Source: Eutrophocola sp964490145
GTDB taxonomy: Bacteria; Pseudomonadota; Gammaproteobacteria; Pseudomonadales; Pseudohongiellaceae
Length of the DNA: 56,635 nt
Assembly: GCA_964490145.1 (NCBI GenBank)
Contig: CAZBBS010000010.1
Span: 1-56,635 of the forward strand
Direction of reading: 5' to 3'
Made by a program: the position numbers and the translations under genes. Position 1 is the stretch's first letter. The number at the start of each line of letters is the position of its first letter. Positions 8,760 to 16,977 of this stretch are shown in pieces. A model generated the notes under the pieces. The model was not told the DNA's origin and searched no databases. It was given only the letters and a program-made list of their open reading frames with translations.

Positions 8760-9023
8760 TCAGGCTTTGGATGAACGCCAGTAAACCAGAAAGCTGAGCA
8801 GCGGCAGATAGTATGGTGCCTGATGCAACACACTGCCCAGCAGCTGCAATCCGCTGTTTTCATTCACTTCAAGAAGCATACCGCCATACCAGGCAGGCCA
8901 GGTATTGAAGGCCACAGCAAGACCGCCCATCAGGCGCAGGTGACGGTCATTCTGCTGGGAAGAGAAAAATACAGCCCCGTGAATCAGCAGGCAAAAGATG
9001 AAAAAAGGCAGTTGTGGGCTCAT
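8760..9023 (-). CDS. Small hydrophobic membrane protein, unrecognised
   Basis: An 87-residue protein with about three predicted membrane segments (roughly residues 3-20, 31-50 and 64-82) and a short polar tail (YWRSSKA). I do not recognise a family. The start at 9023 lies four bases past the stop of the GFA-domain gene and has GGA seven bases upstream, so it is probably translated from the same message. The frame stays open further upstream, but that extension lies inside the GFA gene. It ends about 30 bases before the sigma-32 promoter of the small heat-shock gene, so read-through could feed that gene. The reading frame looks real but function is unknown. Confidence 0.6.
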   Translation of the reverse strand: MSPQLPFFIFCLLIHGAVFFSSQQNDRHLRLMGGLAVAFNTWPAWYGGMLLEVNENSGLQLLGSVLHQAPYYLPLLSFLVYWRSSKA

Positions 9024-9027
9024 ATCA

Positions 9028-9411
9028 TCATCCGGGGATTTCCTGCCAGCGATCGGCACTCTCAAAAAAACGCACAGGGAGGGACTGCCAGGACAAGTCA
9101 TCAAGCATATGAAAGTTTAGCGCCACACGGCTTTCTGGCGCTTTCTCCAGATCCTCGTAATGGGTCATGCAGCCACAATGTCGGCAATGAACAAATTCCA
9201 GCACCTTGTCTGAACAGGTATAAGAGGCCCTGGCATCATCTGCTATCGTAAGCATCACTTCATCCCGACGGTAATAGCCCCAGACCGCGGCATAACGCTG
9301 GCAAATTGAACAGTTGCACTGGGTGACGCGTGCCGGGAAAAAAGCCACCTCATACTGTATGCGTCCACAATCACAGCGGCCCTTGATCCCCTTGTCGTGC
9401 TTAGTCGGCAT
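9028..9411 (-). CDS. GFA/CENP-V domain zinc-binding protein
   Basis: A 127-residue protein of the glutathione-dependent formaldehyde-activating (GFA) superfamily. It shows the zinc-ligand pattern in order: CDCG near residue 13, CNCSIC near 32, and CRHCGCMTHYE near 75. Family knowledge: GFA domains bind zinc and sometimes glutathione adducts, but most members have no proven activity, so a formaldehyde role should not be assumed. The ATG at 9411 is chosen because the protein then begins MPTKHDKGIKGRCDCG, as in the family. The open frame continues to 9468, but that extension lies in the old 3' end of the acetyltransferase gene. The Shine-Dalgarno sequence is weak. Confidence 0.82.
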   Translation of the reverse strand: MPTKHDKGIKGRCDCGRIQYEVAFFPARVTQCNCSICQRYAAVWGYYRRDEVMLTIADDARASYTCSDKVLEFVHCRHCGCMTHYEDLEKAPESRVALNFHMLDDLSWQSLPVRFFESADRWQEIPG

Positions 9412-9475
9412 CCTGTTCCACCCGGTGAATAGTTCCCTGCCAGTAGCCAACATCCAGCCAGGTATCAAATTTTTA
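9401..9475 (-). other. Untranslated remnant of the acetyltransferase C-terminus beyond an in-frame TAA
   Basis: Directly after the TAA at 9475-9473 the same frame continues with codons for KFDTWLDVGYWQ, then about 12 further residues to a second TAA at 9403-9401. The phosphinothricin-acetyltransferase family normally ends in just this block (VGxKFGxWLDVGYWQ). The remnant overlaps the GFA gene start by 11 bases, the kind of overlap expected of an intact operon. Confidence 0.75.
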
Positions 9476-9973
9476 CCCTACCCGATTGAAGTTCGCCACC
9501 TGTTTTAACCCCATTTTTTCATGCAGCGCCACACTGGCAGGATTGGGCAGTCCTATCCCCCCGATCACCGTGGTGATCCCCCGCTTTCGAAGCAACTCGA
9601 ATAACTGCTGATAAAGTTGTGTACCTGCTCCTTTTCCCACAGCGTCATTGGCCAGATATACCGTCACTTCAGCCGCATAACGGTAGGCGGAACGTTCGCG
9701 CCAGCGAAAGGCATAACTGTAGCCGAGAACACACCCATCATATTCAGCCACCAGCCAGGGATAGTCAGCAGACAGCACGCGTTCGATGCGCTCCGTCATT
9801 TCCGCATCACTGACGCAGGATTCCTCAAAACTGACCGTGGTGTGTTCAATATAGTGATTATAGATTTCACAGATGACCGGAATGTCTTCTTTCGCGACCG
9901 GGCGAATAACCCGTCTATCCCCGAATGGCGCCACCAGGCTCTCTGGCAGTTTGTCTGGTTGCCTATCAGGCAT
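9473..9973 (-). CDS. GNAT N-acetyltransferase, phosphinothricin acetyltransferase-like, truncated at C-terminus
   Basis: A 166-residue GNAT enzyme resembling the Pat/Bar/YncA branch that N-acetylates phosphinothricin, methionine sulfone or similar amino acids with acetyl-CoA. Visible signatures are IRPVAKEDIPVICEIYNHYI at the N-terminus, VSFEE near residue 48, ERSAYRYAAEVTVYLA near 92-107, the acetyl-CoA loop GKGAGTQLYQQL, and NPASVALHEKMGL. It stops after FNRVG, about 12 residues short of the usual family end. The missing block KFDTWLDVGYWQ is still encoded in frame right after the TAA. The product may be inactive, may be read through, or the stop may be a base-call error. The gene overlaps the DUF1653 gene by eight bases. 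Confidence 0.85.
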   Translation of the reverse strand: MPDRQPDKLPESLVAPFGDRRVIRPVAKEDIPVICEIYNHYIEHTTVSFEESCVSDAEMTERIERVLSADYPWLVAEYDGCVLGYSYAFRWRERSAYRYAAEVTVYLANDAVGKGAGTQLYQQLFELLRKRGITTVIGGIGLPNPASVALHEKMGLKQVANFNRVG

Positions 9974-10199
9974 CTGGCGCTACCAGGGAAAAACGAGGCA
10001 GCAACTGGCCCTCAACATCCACCTGCTCGATGAACATGTCCAACGGCCGCACCCAGTACAGGGTCTCATTGGCATCGCCATACAAGGGGTAGTAGAGCAC
10101 CAGATCCTCTTCGGTTTCTGAATGCCTCGCTGTCCCTACTACCTGGTATTCTGGCCCCTTGTAATGGCGGTAACGCCCTGGCGTGATCAAAGACTTCAT
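9966..10199 (-). CDS. DUF1653 domain-containing protein
   Basis: A 77-residue protein made almost entirely of a DUF1653 domain: PGRYRHYKGPEYQVVGTARHSETEEDLVLYYPLYG, then LYWVRPLDMFIEQV. DUF1653 proteins are small beta-rich proteins with no assigned function. The ATG at 10199 has AGGG about ten bases upstream; an in-frame TTG at 10217 is less likely. It lies 24 bases after the transglutaminase gene and overlaps the acetyltransferase start, so it belongs to the minus-strand run that starts far upstream. Confidence 0.8.
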   Translation of the reverse strand: MKSLITPGRYRHYKGPEYQVVGTARHSETEEDLVLYYPLYGDANETLYWVRPLDMFIEQVDVEGQLLPRFSLVAPDA

Positions 10200-10223
10200 G
10201 TTGGACAAACCCTGCAAGAATAA

Positions 10224-12302
10224 CTAGTTGATGACCTTGAATCGACGGACAGCCTGTCTTAACTGACGCATCCGTTCTTCCCTGCCCTCCTCTGCTGAAG
10301 CAAAGGCCAGCTCCATATAAATATCCGTGATTCTACAGACATCGGCTTTCCATCCAGGCTGAATGGCGACTACGCGGTCCCTGAAATGCAGCGGTGTTTC
10401 CCCTGCACGTCTGCTTATGCCATTGTCTGCCAGAAACTTGCAAAACTTCAGGTACAGGCTGGTTGCCGGAGGCAGTGGCTTTTCCGCCGGCTTGCGAAGC
10501 ACAAGGAAGGCAATCACTGCGACAAACAGAATCACCAGACCAAAAATCGTGAAATAAATCTTGGCCTGGGAAACACTGTCAAAAAGTCGGCTGAAGAGTG
10601 AAAACTGCATGCCCTGATCGTAATTCAGTACAAAACGGTTCCAGGCATATTCAATCATTTCCTTGCGCAAAATCAGGTCATTGATGATGGCGGAACTGCT
10701 GCGCAGTTTAAGTATTGAAAACACGTCGTCATTCAGGAAATTTTCATCCTCCTGAAAGGTGAACTGGCTGCCGAATTCAATACGTCCGGGGGCCACGGCA
10801 GCGGTGGGATCTATGCGTACCCAGCCATCGTCCTCGAACCAGACTTCTGACCAGGCATGAGCATCATACTGACGAACAATAAGGGTTCCGTTGTATTTAT
10901 TGAACTCACCCCCCTGGTATCCCAGTACGACACGGGAGGGAATGCCGGCAGCCCGCATGAGAAAGGTAAATGCTCCCGAATAATGTTCGCAGAAGCCTTC
11001 CCGGGTCCTGAACAGGAAGTCATCAATCGGGTTGTCGCCAAGCAGGCCTGGACTGAGTGTGTAATAAAAGTTTTCATTGCGTATGAAATCCAGTACAGCG
11101 TTTACATAAGCCCTGTCAGAACCTGCCTGCTCGTAAAGCTCCTGTGCAAATGCCCTGGCGTTATCGTTGCCGTCAGGAGGAAGCGATAGTGTCCGCCCTC
11201 GTATTTCCCGGGACAGCCGGGCATCAACCTTATGCTCGAGATAGGATCTTGCCTGGTAATTAAAACGCTGGGATACCGGGCGCCTGGTCTCCACCTGGTA
11301 TTCCTGCCGCATGATCATTCTGTCATCAAGCAATTGCGGAACCATCAGCGTATAGACCCAGTTCTGCTGGGTCGGCTCCATGATCACACTGTAGGAAACC
11401 GTATTGCCGAGATACTCGATAGCATCAAACCACGGTGTACTGCGCGTGGCATTTGCCCCCAGGAAACGCCCGAAGGCATTGTTGCCCCGACTCCATTCGC
11501 GGCCATCAAACCGGTCGAGGGTCAGCCCTCGCCAGTACAGATCCTTGTAATCTGGCACATTACTGTCAAAGGCCACGGTAAATGCCACATCTCCTGAACG
11601 GGTCAGATCACCGATATCACCTGGGGCCATGTTCTCCGACAGCCCCGTTTTGGCGGAAGCAGATTGCAAAGGCATGGACCACAGTGGCCCTATTCTTGGA
11701 AACAGAACGAACAGAAAGGCCATCAAAGGGACACTTTGCAACAGGATCAGGGCTGATAATTTCAGGGTCCTCCTGGGCCGCTGGAATTCCTCCGTCTGGG
11801 TGATGGACATCAGTGAACAGGTAATGATGAGTACACAAAGCACCATGTAAACAGCCACAGGGATAACCTGGGAATAGATAAATTCAGCCAGGACAGTGAA
11901 GTAGCAAAGGTAAATGACCATCAGTACATCACGCTTTTTTTTCAGCTCAAGCAGTTTCAGTGTGACACCCACGATCAATACGCCAACAATCGCGTCTGTG
12001 GAAAAAATATCCCGGCCATATTGGGCAACGATGGCAAAAAGCACTAAAAACACCACCAATGTTTTCAGTTTTGATCCAGGATAGGAGAGGCGTCCCTGGA
12101 AAATAAGAATACTGATACCGATGCAGAACAGACAAAGCAGTGTCAGCCAAACCGGCATGCGGATGACATGGGGAAGAATCACCGATGTCAGGGCCGACAG
12201 AATCCAGATCATGGAGGTTCTGGGCATCCGGTAGATTTCCGAATGGCTTTGCATCTCACCAGGAGACGACGTAAACATGTTGGCTGCCCACTGCTTTAAC
12301 AT
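10224..12302 (-). CDS. TgpA-like membrane transglutaminase (DUF3488-transglutaminase-DUF4129)
   Basis: A 692-residue inner-membrane protein. Residues about 28-205 carry several membrane helices (DUF3488 region). The large periplasmic region holds a transglutaminase-like domain with an apparently complete triad: Cys438 in GFCEHYSG, His482 in DAHAWSEVW and Asp498 in RIDPTA. A final membrane helix at about 575-598 leads to a short cytoplasmic DUF4129-like tail. Family knowledge: TgpA of Pseudomonas aeruginosa is essential and periplasmic; its substrate is unknown. The ATG overlaps the DUF58 stop by one base (TGATG), and MoxR and DUF58 lie directly upstream, the standard partner order. Confidence 0.92.
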   Translation of the reverse strand: MLKQWAANMFTSSPGEMQSHSEIYRMPRTSMIWILSALTSVILPHVIRMPVWLTLLCLFCIGISILIFQGRLSYPGSKLKTLVVFLVLFAIVAQYGRDIFSTDAIVGVLIVGVTLKLLELKKKRDVLMVIYLCYFTVLAEFIYSQVIPVAVYMVLCVLIITCSLMSITQTEEFQRPRRTLKLSALILLQSVPLMAFLFVLFPRIGPLWSMPLQSASAKTGLSENMAPGDIGDLTRSGDVAFTVAFDSNVPDYKDLYWRGLTLDRFDGREWSRGNNAFGRFLGANATRSTPWFDAIEYLGNTVSYSVIMEPTQQNWVYTLMVPQLLDDRMIMRQEYQVETRRPVSQRFNYQARSYLEHKVDARLSREIRGRTLSLPPDGNDNARAFAQELYEQAGSDRAYVNAVLDFIRNENFYYTLSPGLLGDNPIDDFLFRTREGFCEHYSGAFTFLMRAAGIPSRVVLGYQGGEFNKYNGTLIVRQYDAHAWSEVWFEDDGWVRIDPTAAVAPGRIEFGSQFTFQEDENFLNDDVFSILKLRSSSAIINDLILRKEMIEYAWNRFVLNYDQGMQFSLFSRLFDSVSQAKIYFTIFGLVILFVAVIAFLVLRKPAEKPLPPATSLYLKFCKFLADNGISRRAGETPLHFRDRVVAIQPGWKADVCRITDIYMELAFASAEEGREERMRQLRQAVRRFKVIN

Positions 12303-13318
12303 CAGCCTGACACTCCGACCTGTTCATCCAGGCCATAGAGTGCGAGTGCCTCCATTACCCGGTTATAGTGCACAGTACCCTTGACCGGCTCAAGGCGTGT
12401 ACCGGGAATGTCCAGACCATAATCCATACCTGCAGCATCCAGCTGCAGCACACAGTAGCAAAGCCGTGACAAACGTTCTTCCACAGGCGTCTCAGGGAAC
12501 ATCTCCCAGCGCAGCCAGAGCTTGTCATCAGCATTGGCTGAATATTCCTTGGTATACATGCCCCGCCCCCGGGCTGCAATTTTCCATGCCACATGCCGCA
12601 GGGAATCTCCCTGCTGGTAATCCCGCAAACTGTGAAAGTCATCACTGCCCCGGGTAATGTTCGTGTGTCCCGCATCCTGCTGCTGTGATACCAGCCAGTC
12701 CAGATCACATGGCACCGGTTTGGGGTAGACAAGACAGCGGACATCCAGGTCCACCAGAGACCACGACTGGCAAATACCAAAGGGGAAAACGGTATAAATT
12801 CTTAACCTGCCCGGTGAGAACCAGCCTCGCGTATTGGCAGTAATAAACAGGGCTGAACGTTCTTCCATATTATCAATGAGATTTGCCACCACCTTCCGCG
12901 ATTCCGGAAAACTCAACTCCAGGGCTTCGTGAATACGCTTGCCATGACGTTCAAGAATCACGGTGATATTGGCCTTTTCTCCTGCAAACACCGCCCCACC
13001 CGGGACAGCAGAGACATGCAAACCGGACAAATTCCGGAAGGTATAGAAAATGGTGAGGATTAACACACCCAGAAGCCAGAACACCAGGGCAAAGGCCAGG
13101 CTGATTTCATAATTGATGGCCCCGATAAACATCAGTCCGAGTATGGCCAGAAAGCCAAGCCCTTGCTTGTTGGGAATGATGAAAATATTGCCCTGGTTAA
13201 GGGTGATATGTCGTGCAGGCGGGATACGACGCCGAATCCAGTGCTGGTAGCGGCCCTGCCAGTACCGAGTCCAGGCCTGACGCCAGTTGGAGAGGGGTTG
13301 TTGGACTCCTGTATTCAT
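12302..13318 (-). CDS. DUF58 domain-containing membrane protein (TgpA cluster)
   Basis: A 338-residue DUF58 protein. Unlike the soluble DUF58 protein at 601-1566, it has two membrane helices near residues 45-62 and 66-85. The DUF58 core GSDDFHSLRDYQQGDSLRHV lies at about residues 225-245, followed by WKIAARGRGMYTKEYS. The start at 13318 is preferred over an ATG six bases earlier because AGG lies eight bases upstream. It follows moxR by 38 bases and is coupled to the transglutaminase gene. It is probably the membrane partner of the MoxR ATPase in this cluster; direct biochemical roles are not known. Confidence 0.88.
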   Translation of the reverse strand: MNTGVQQPLSNWRQAWTRYWQGRYQHWIRRRIPPARHITLNQGNIFIIPNKQGLGFLAILGLMFIGAINYEISLAFALVFWLLGVLILTIFYTFRNLSGLHVSAVPGGAVFAGEKANITVILERHGKRIHEALELSFPESRKVVANLIDNMEERSALFITANTRGWFSPGRLRIYTVFPFGICQSWSLVDLDVRCLVYPKPVPCDLDWLVSQQQDAGHTNITRGSDDFHSLRDYQQGDSLRHVAWKIAARGRGMYTKEYSANADDKLWLRWEMFPETPVEERLSRLCYCVLQLDAAGMDYGLDIPGTRLEPVKGTVHYNRVMEALALYGLDEQVGVSG

Positions 13319-13356
13319 AGGCATTACCTGTTTCAGCCTGTGCAGGAACCAGGCTG

Positions 13357-14334
13357 TCAGAAAATATCCACCTCATTGAGCAGCCGCTGGGAATAAGCTT
13401 CACCGCTTCTTCCGGACGCATCGGTTACCGCCCTGAGTCGATGATCAACCACCGCAGGCAGCACCATCTGCACATCCTCGGGAATGACATGCATACGGTC
13501 ATGCATCAACGCCCAGGTTCTGGCACTGCGTATCAGGGCCATGGCGCCACGAGGTGACAGCCCAAAAGAAAACAGGTTGTCCTGGCGGGTATAGGCTACC
13601 AGTCGCTGGACATAATCCAGCAGGGTATCTGTGGCATGCACTTCAGGAATTCTTTCACTGATATGCGTGATATCCGCCGGCCCCAGGGTTTGCCTCATAC
13701 GGGTGATGTTTTCGCGTTGATCACGGTTATTCAACAGCTCACGCTCTGCCAGCGGGTCGGGATAGCCAATGGTCAGGCGCATGAGAAAACGATCAAGCTG
13801 CGATTCCGGCAAGGGATAAGTCCCGGCAAAACTGATGGGGTTCTGGGTAGCAATCACAAAAAATGGCACAGGCAGGGTCATGGTATTGTTATCCAGGGAT
13901 ACCTGCCCCTCTTCCATGGCTTCAAGCAAGGCGCTTTGTGTCTTGGGGGTGGTGCGATTGATCTCGTCTGCCAGAATCAGGTTGGAAAAGATGGGACCCT
14001 TGTGGAAGGTAAACTGCCCGCTGTTCTGATCAAAAATGGTGACGCCCAGAATGTCCGCTGGCAGCAGGTCACTGGTGAACTGTATACGGGAATAATCCAG
14101 GCCAAAAACCCTGGCCAGGGCCTGGGACAGGGTGGTTTTCCCCATACCCGGCTTGTCTTCCATGAGCAGGTGGCCACCCGCAAACAGACAGCACAAGGCC
14201 AGGCGTATCTGCTTTTCCTTACCGAGAACGACTTTCCCTATCTCGGCAACCGATTCCTCGATTTTTTTCTGAATACGTTCTGGCGTAATCCTGGCCACCT
14301 GTTCTGCTGATGCTGAGCTTGTCATCTGATCCAT
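13357..14334 (-). CDS. MoxR-family AAA+ ATPase
   Basis: A complete 325-residue MoxR ATPase. Walker A is GKPGMGKTTL-like (KPGMGKTTLSQALAR, about residues 59-73), Walker B is LILADEINRT (about 117-126), sensor 1 is ATQNPISFAGTYPLPESQLD, and SPRGAM marks the lid. It should couple ATP hydrolysis to remodelling of the DUF58/transglutaminase partners encoded next. The start codon overlaps the purF stop (TAATG), an odd placement that ties an envelope system to the end of a purine gene. It is clearly divergent in sequence from the partial MoxR at the window start, so the two are separate systems rather than a recent duplication. Confidence 0.95.
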   Translation of the reverse strand: MDQMTSSASAEQVARITPERIQKKIEESVAEIGKVVLGKEKQIRLALCCLFAGGHLLMEDKPGMGKTTLSQALARVFGLDYSRIQFTSDLLPADILGVTIFDQNSGQFTFHKGPIFSNLILADEINRTTPKTQSALLEAMEEGQVSLDNNTMTLPVPFFVIATQNPISFAGTYPLPESQLDRFLMRLTIGYPDPLAERELLNNRDQRENITRMRQTLGPADITHISERIPEVHATDTLLDYVQRLVAYTRQDNLFSFGLSPRGAMALIRSARTWALMHDRMHVIPEDVQMVLPAVVDHRLRAVTDASGRSGEAYSQRLLNEVDIF

Positions 14335-15869
14335 TAACCTGCGTTATGAAGTTCGAGTATGTCCTCATCCTCTGCTGACGGCGCTATGCCCTGGGAAGTG
14401 CCGCGTTTGCGCTTGGCCGCATCATTACGCTTTTCTTCCAGCTTGTTGAGGTAATTTTCGCTGACATCACCGGTCACATATTCACCGGTGAAGACTGAAC
14501 ATTCGAAATCCATGGGTAGAATGCTGCCTTCGGCACAGGATGCTATAAGGTCCTCCAGATCCTGGAACACTAGCCAGTCAGCGCCAATGGCTTCCTGCAC
14601 CTCCCCAATGGTTTTGCCATGTGCGATCAGTTCGCCGACCGCAGGCATATCAATTCCGTACACGTTGGGATATCGCACCGGTGGAGCTGCAGAACAGAAA
14701 TACACCTTCCTGGCACCGGCTTCCCTGGCCATTTCGATAATCTGTTTGCATGTGGTTCCACGAACGATTGAATCGTCAACCAGCAAGACATTCTTGTCCT
14801 GAAACTCCAACGGTGTGGCGTTGAGTTTCTGTTTCACTGATTTTTTCCGCTGGCTCTGTCCCGGCATGATGAAGGTTCTGCCGATATACCGGTTTTTGAC
14901 GAATCCCTCACGGTATTTCACGCCGAGAGCATTGGCCAGTTCCACCGCTGCCGTCCTGGAGGTATCAGGAATTGGAATGACCACATCTATATCATGATCC
15001 GGGCGTTCCCGAAGGATTTTCTGGGCCAGTTTTTCACCCATCCGCAGCCGGGATTTGTAAACCGAAATGCCGTCAATCATGGAATCGGGACGGGCAAAAT
15101 AGACATGTTCGAAAATACAGGGAGCAAGCTTGCCCTCATCTGTACAGATACGGGTTTCCAGGTTGCCATCCTGATCAATATAGACAGCCTCACCTGGCGC
15201 AACATCACGAATAAGCTTGAAGCCCTGGGAGTCCAGGGCAACACTTTCAGAGGCGATCATGTACTCATCGCCACGGCGTGTGCGTTTTTTACCAAAAACC
15301 AGGGGACGAATACCGTGCTTGTCACGGAAAGCGACAATACCGTAACCGACCAGCATGGCTATCGCAGCATAGGCCCCCCGGCAACGACGATGAACACCGG
15401 CAACTGCAGTAAACACATCCTCGGCGGTTGGCTTGATCTTGTTCAGTACCTGCAGTTCATGGGCAAATACATTCAGGAGTACTTCAGAATCAGAATCGGT
15501 ATTCAGATGCCTGAGATCATCGCGGTAGATATCTTCACTAAGGGCTTCGGAATTGGTGAGATTGCCATTATGGGCCAGGCTGATGCCGTAGGGAGAGTTG
15601 ACATACAAGGGTTGAGCCTGGGCAGGACCGCTGCTGCCAGCAGTTGGGTAGCGGACATGCCCTATACCCATATTGCCTGTCAGCTGCTGCATATGACTGT
15701 TGCGGAAGACGTCCCGAACCAGACCGTTATCCTTGCGCAAATAAAGCTTGCCGTTGTCACTGGTGACGATGCCCGCTGCATCCTGTCCCCGATGCTGCAG
15801 CACTGTCAGGCTGTCATAGAGGGCCACATTAACACTGGATTTACCGACTATTCCGACGATCCCGCACAT
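14334..15869 (-). CDS. purF: Amidophosphoribosyltransferase
   Basis: First committed enzyme of purine synthesis: it moves the glutamine amide nitrogen to PRPP to give phosphoribosylamine. The 511-residue protein starts MCGIVGIVG, with Cys2 as the N-terminal nucleophile after methionine removal. It holds the Ntn-hydrolase loop GNMGIGHVRYPTAG, the SLAHNGNLTN segment, and the PRPP-binding motif VLLVDDSIVRGTT near residue 363. Length matches the E. coli type enzyme (505). It follows cvpA by 35 bases, the standard cvpA-purF pairing, and ends overlapping the moxR start. Confidence 0.98.
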   Translation of the reverse strand: MCGIVGIVGKSSVNVALYDSLTVLQHRGQDAAGIVTSDNGKLYLRKDNGLVRDVFRNSHMQQLTGNMGIGHVRYPTAGSSGPAQAQPLYVNSPYGISLAHNGNLTNSEALSEDIYRDDLRHLNTDSDSEVLLNVFAHELQVLNKIKPTAEDVFTAVAGVHRRCRGAYAAIAMLVGYGIVAFRDKHGIRPLVFGKKRTRRGDEYMIASESVALDSQGFKLIRDVAPGEAVYIDQDGNLETRICTDEGKLAPCIFEHVYFARPDSMIDGISVYKSRLRMGEKLAQKILRERPDHDIDVVIPIPDTSRTAAVELANALGVKYREGFVKNRYIGRTFIMPGQSQRKKSVKQKLNATPLEFQDKNVLLVDDSIVRGTTCKQIIEMAREAGARKVYFCSAAPPVRYPNVYGIDMPAVGELIAHGKTIGEVQEAIGADWLVFQDLEDLIASCAEGSILPMDFECSVFTGEYVTGDVSENYLNKLEEKRNDAAKRKRGTSQGIAPSAEDEDILELHNAG

Positions 15870-15904
15870 TATACTGCCCTACTATTGATGATCATGACGT
15901 TTGT

Positions 15905-16396
15905 CTATGCTGCCTGTTCCACTGCCGGTGCCTGGCCGAAACCAAAAAAGCCCTGCAAATAATCTATCATTGCCACCGCATGCGGAACCAGGATTGAGCT
16001 ATCGAACCAGACCTGTGACAGGTCAAACTGGGTGCCGATAAAAACGATCACAAGTACAATAATCATTCCCCTGAGCACGCCAAACATACCGCCGAGAATC
16101 CTGTCAGCCCCCTTGAGTCCGGCTGCTTCGGTCAGCTTTGAAATCAGGTTGCTGACAATGGTTCCGGTAAAAATCACCACGATGAACAAAATCGCAAAAG
16201 CTGCAATTCTGCGCAAGCTGTCGTTGTTGATCATATTATCCATTAAATCGGCGAGCTGACCACTGAACAGGGTGCCTGCAATGATGGCAGCAAACCAGCT
16301 TGCCAGAGACAAGGCTTCCTTGATCAGCCCCCGGAATATGCCGATCAGGGCAGATATGGCGATTATGCCAACGATGATCATATCCACCATGCCCAT
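15905..16396 (-). CDS. cvpA: CvpA family membrane protein
   Basis: A 163-residue inner-membrane protein with four predicted helices (about residues 4-20, 27-45, 65-85, 103-122). It starts MGMVDMIIVGIIAISALIGIFRGL, the family opening. CvpA was named for colicin V production in E. coli; a role in bile and envelope stress tolerance has been described. It lies between the SPOR protein and purF as in other gammaproteobacteria. Confidence 0.93.
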   Translation of the reverse strand: MGMVDMIIVGIIAISALIGIFRGLIKEALSLASWFAAIIAGTLFSGQLADLMDNMINNDSLRRIAAFAILFIVVIFTGTIVSNLISKLTEAAGLKGADRILGGMFGVLRGMIIVLVIVFIGTQFDLSQVWFDSSILVPHAVAMIDYLQGFFGFGQAPAVEQAA

Positions 16397-16410
16397 ACTG
16401 CCAGTATCCC

Positions 16411-16977
16411 TCAGTTAGCCAGGTCATCAAGACTGAACTGGACAACCACTCCTTCCAGTTCAAATGCGCCTGCCAGTTCCTGCTGCAGGCGACCAGCCTC
16501 GCGCTCTGTGAGGACAGGACCCACATAGACCCCGGTCAGCGTTCCCCTGGATGTCTGTATTGGCCTGGCGAAAGCCTTGTGACCACGTTCCTGCAATCGT
16601 GCAATCAGCCCCTCGGCATTGGCTTTTTCACCAAAGGATCCCAACCTGACAGCCCAGGTCTCCGGCAGGCCATTGTCAGCCAGCCGGGGTTGGGCCGGTG
16701 CAGGCGGCGGCTCTGCCTTTGCCGCTTCCTGTTCGGGCATTGCCGTATCTTCTTCAGTCGTTGAGGCAGCATTGATCGACATGGATGACTCTGGAGCGGT
16801 TTCCACACGTACGGGTTCAATAACAGGTGTCTGGGGCATGGGTGGCGATGCCGGCATGGCCGTATTCATTGCCGGAGGGGTAATCCCCTCACCATCAAGA
16901 AGAATGGGTAAAAATATGATCACCAGGCAGCCAATGATTATGGTACCGACCAGGCGCTGTTTCATGGCAATTTTCAA
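16411..16977 (-). CDS. dedD: SPOR domain-containing protein (DedD-like)
   Basis: A 188-residue single-pass inner-membrane protein: helix at about residues 10-26, a proline/alanine-rich periplasmic linker (30-105), then a C-terminal SPOR domain from about 107 (ETWAVRLGSFGEKANAEGLI). SPOR domains bind denuded glycan at division sites, so DedD-like proteins act at the septum. The TTG start at 16977 has GGAG five to six bases upstream and overlaps the folC stop (TTGA). The next in-frame ATG at 16965 is 17 bases from that site, so TTG is preferred. Confidence 0.9.
   Translation of the reverse strand: MKIAMKQRLVGTIIIGCLVIIFLPILLDGEGITPPAMNTAMPASPPMPQTPVIEPVRVETAPESSMSINAASTTEEDTAMPEQEAAKAEPPPAPAQPRLADNGLPETWAVRLGSFGEKANAEGLIARLQERGHKAFARPIQTSRGTLTGVYVGPVLTEREAGRLQQELAGAFELEGVVVQFSLDDLAN

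Noticed and set aside
8615..8863. 82-codon minus-strand open frame between the small heat-shock gene and the membrane protein
   Set aside because: It runs through the sigma-32 promoter and leader and overlaps the membrane protein in another frame; no ribosome-binding site.
14994..15962. 322-codon plus-strand open frame over purF
   Set aside because: Antisense of purF with no recognisable domain.
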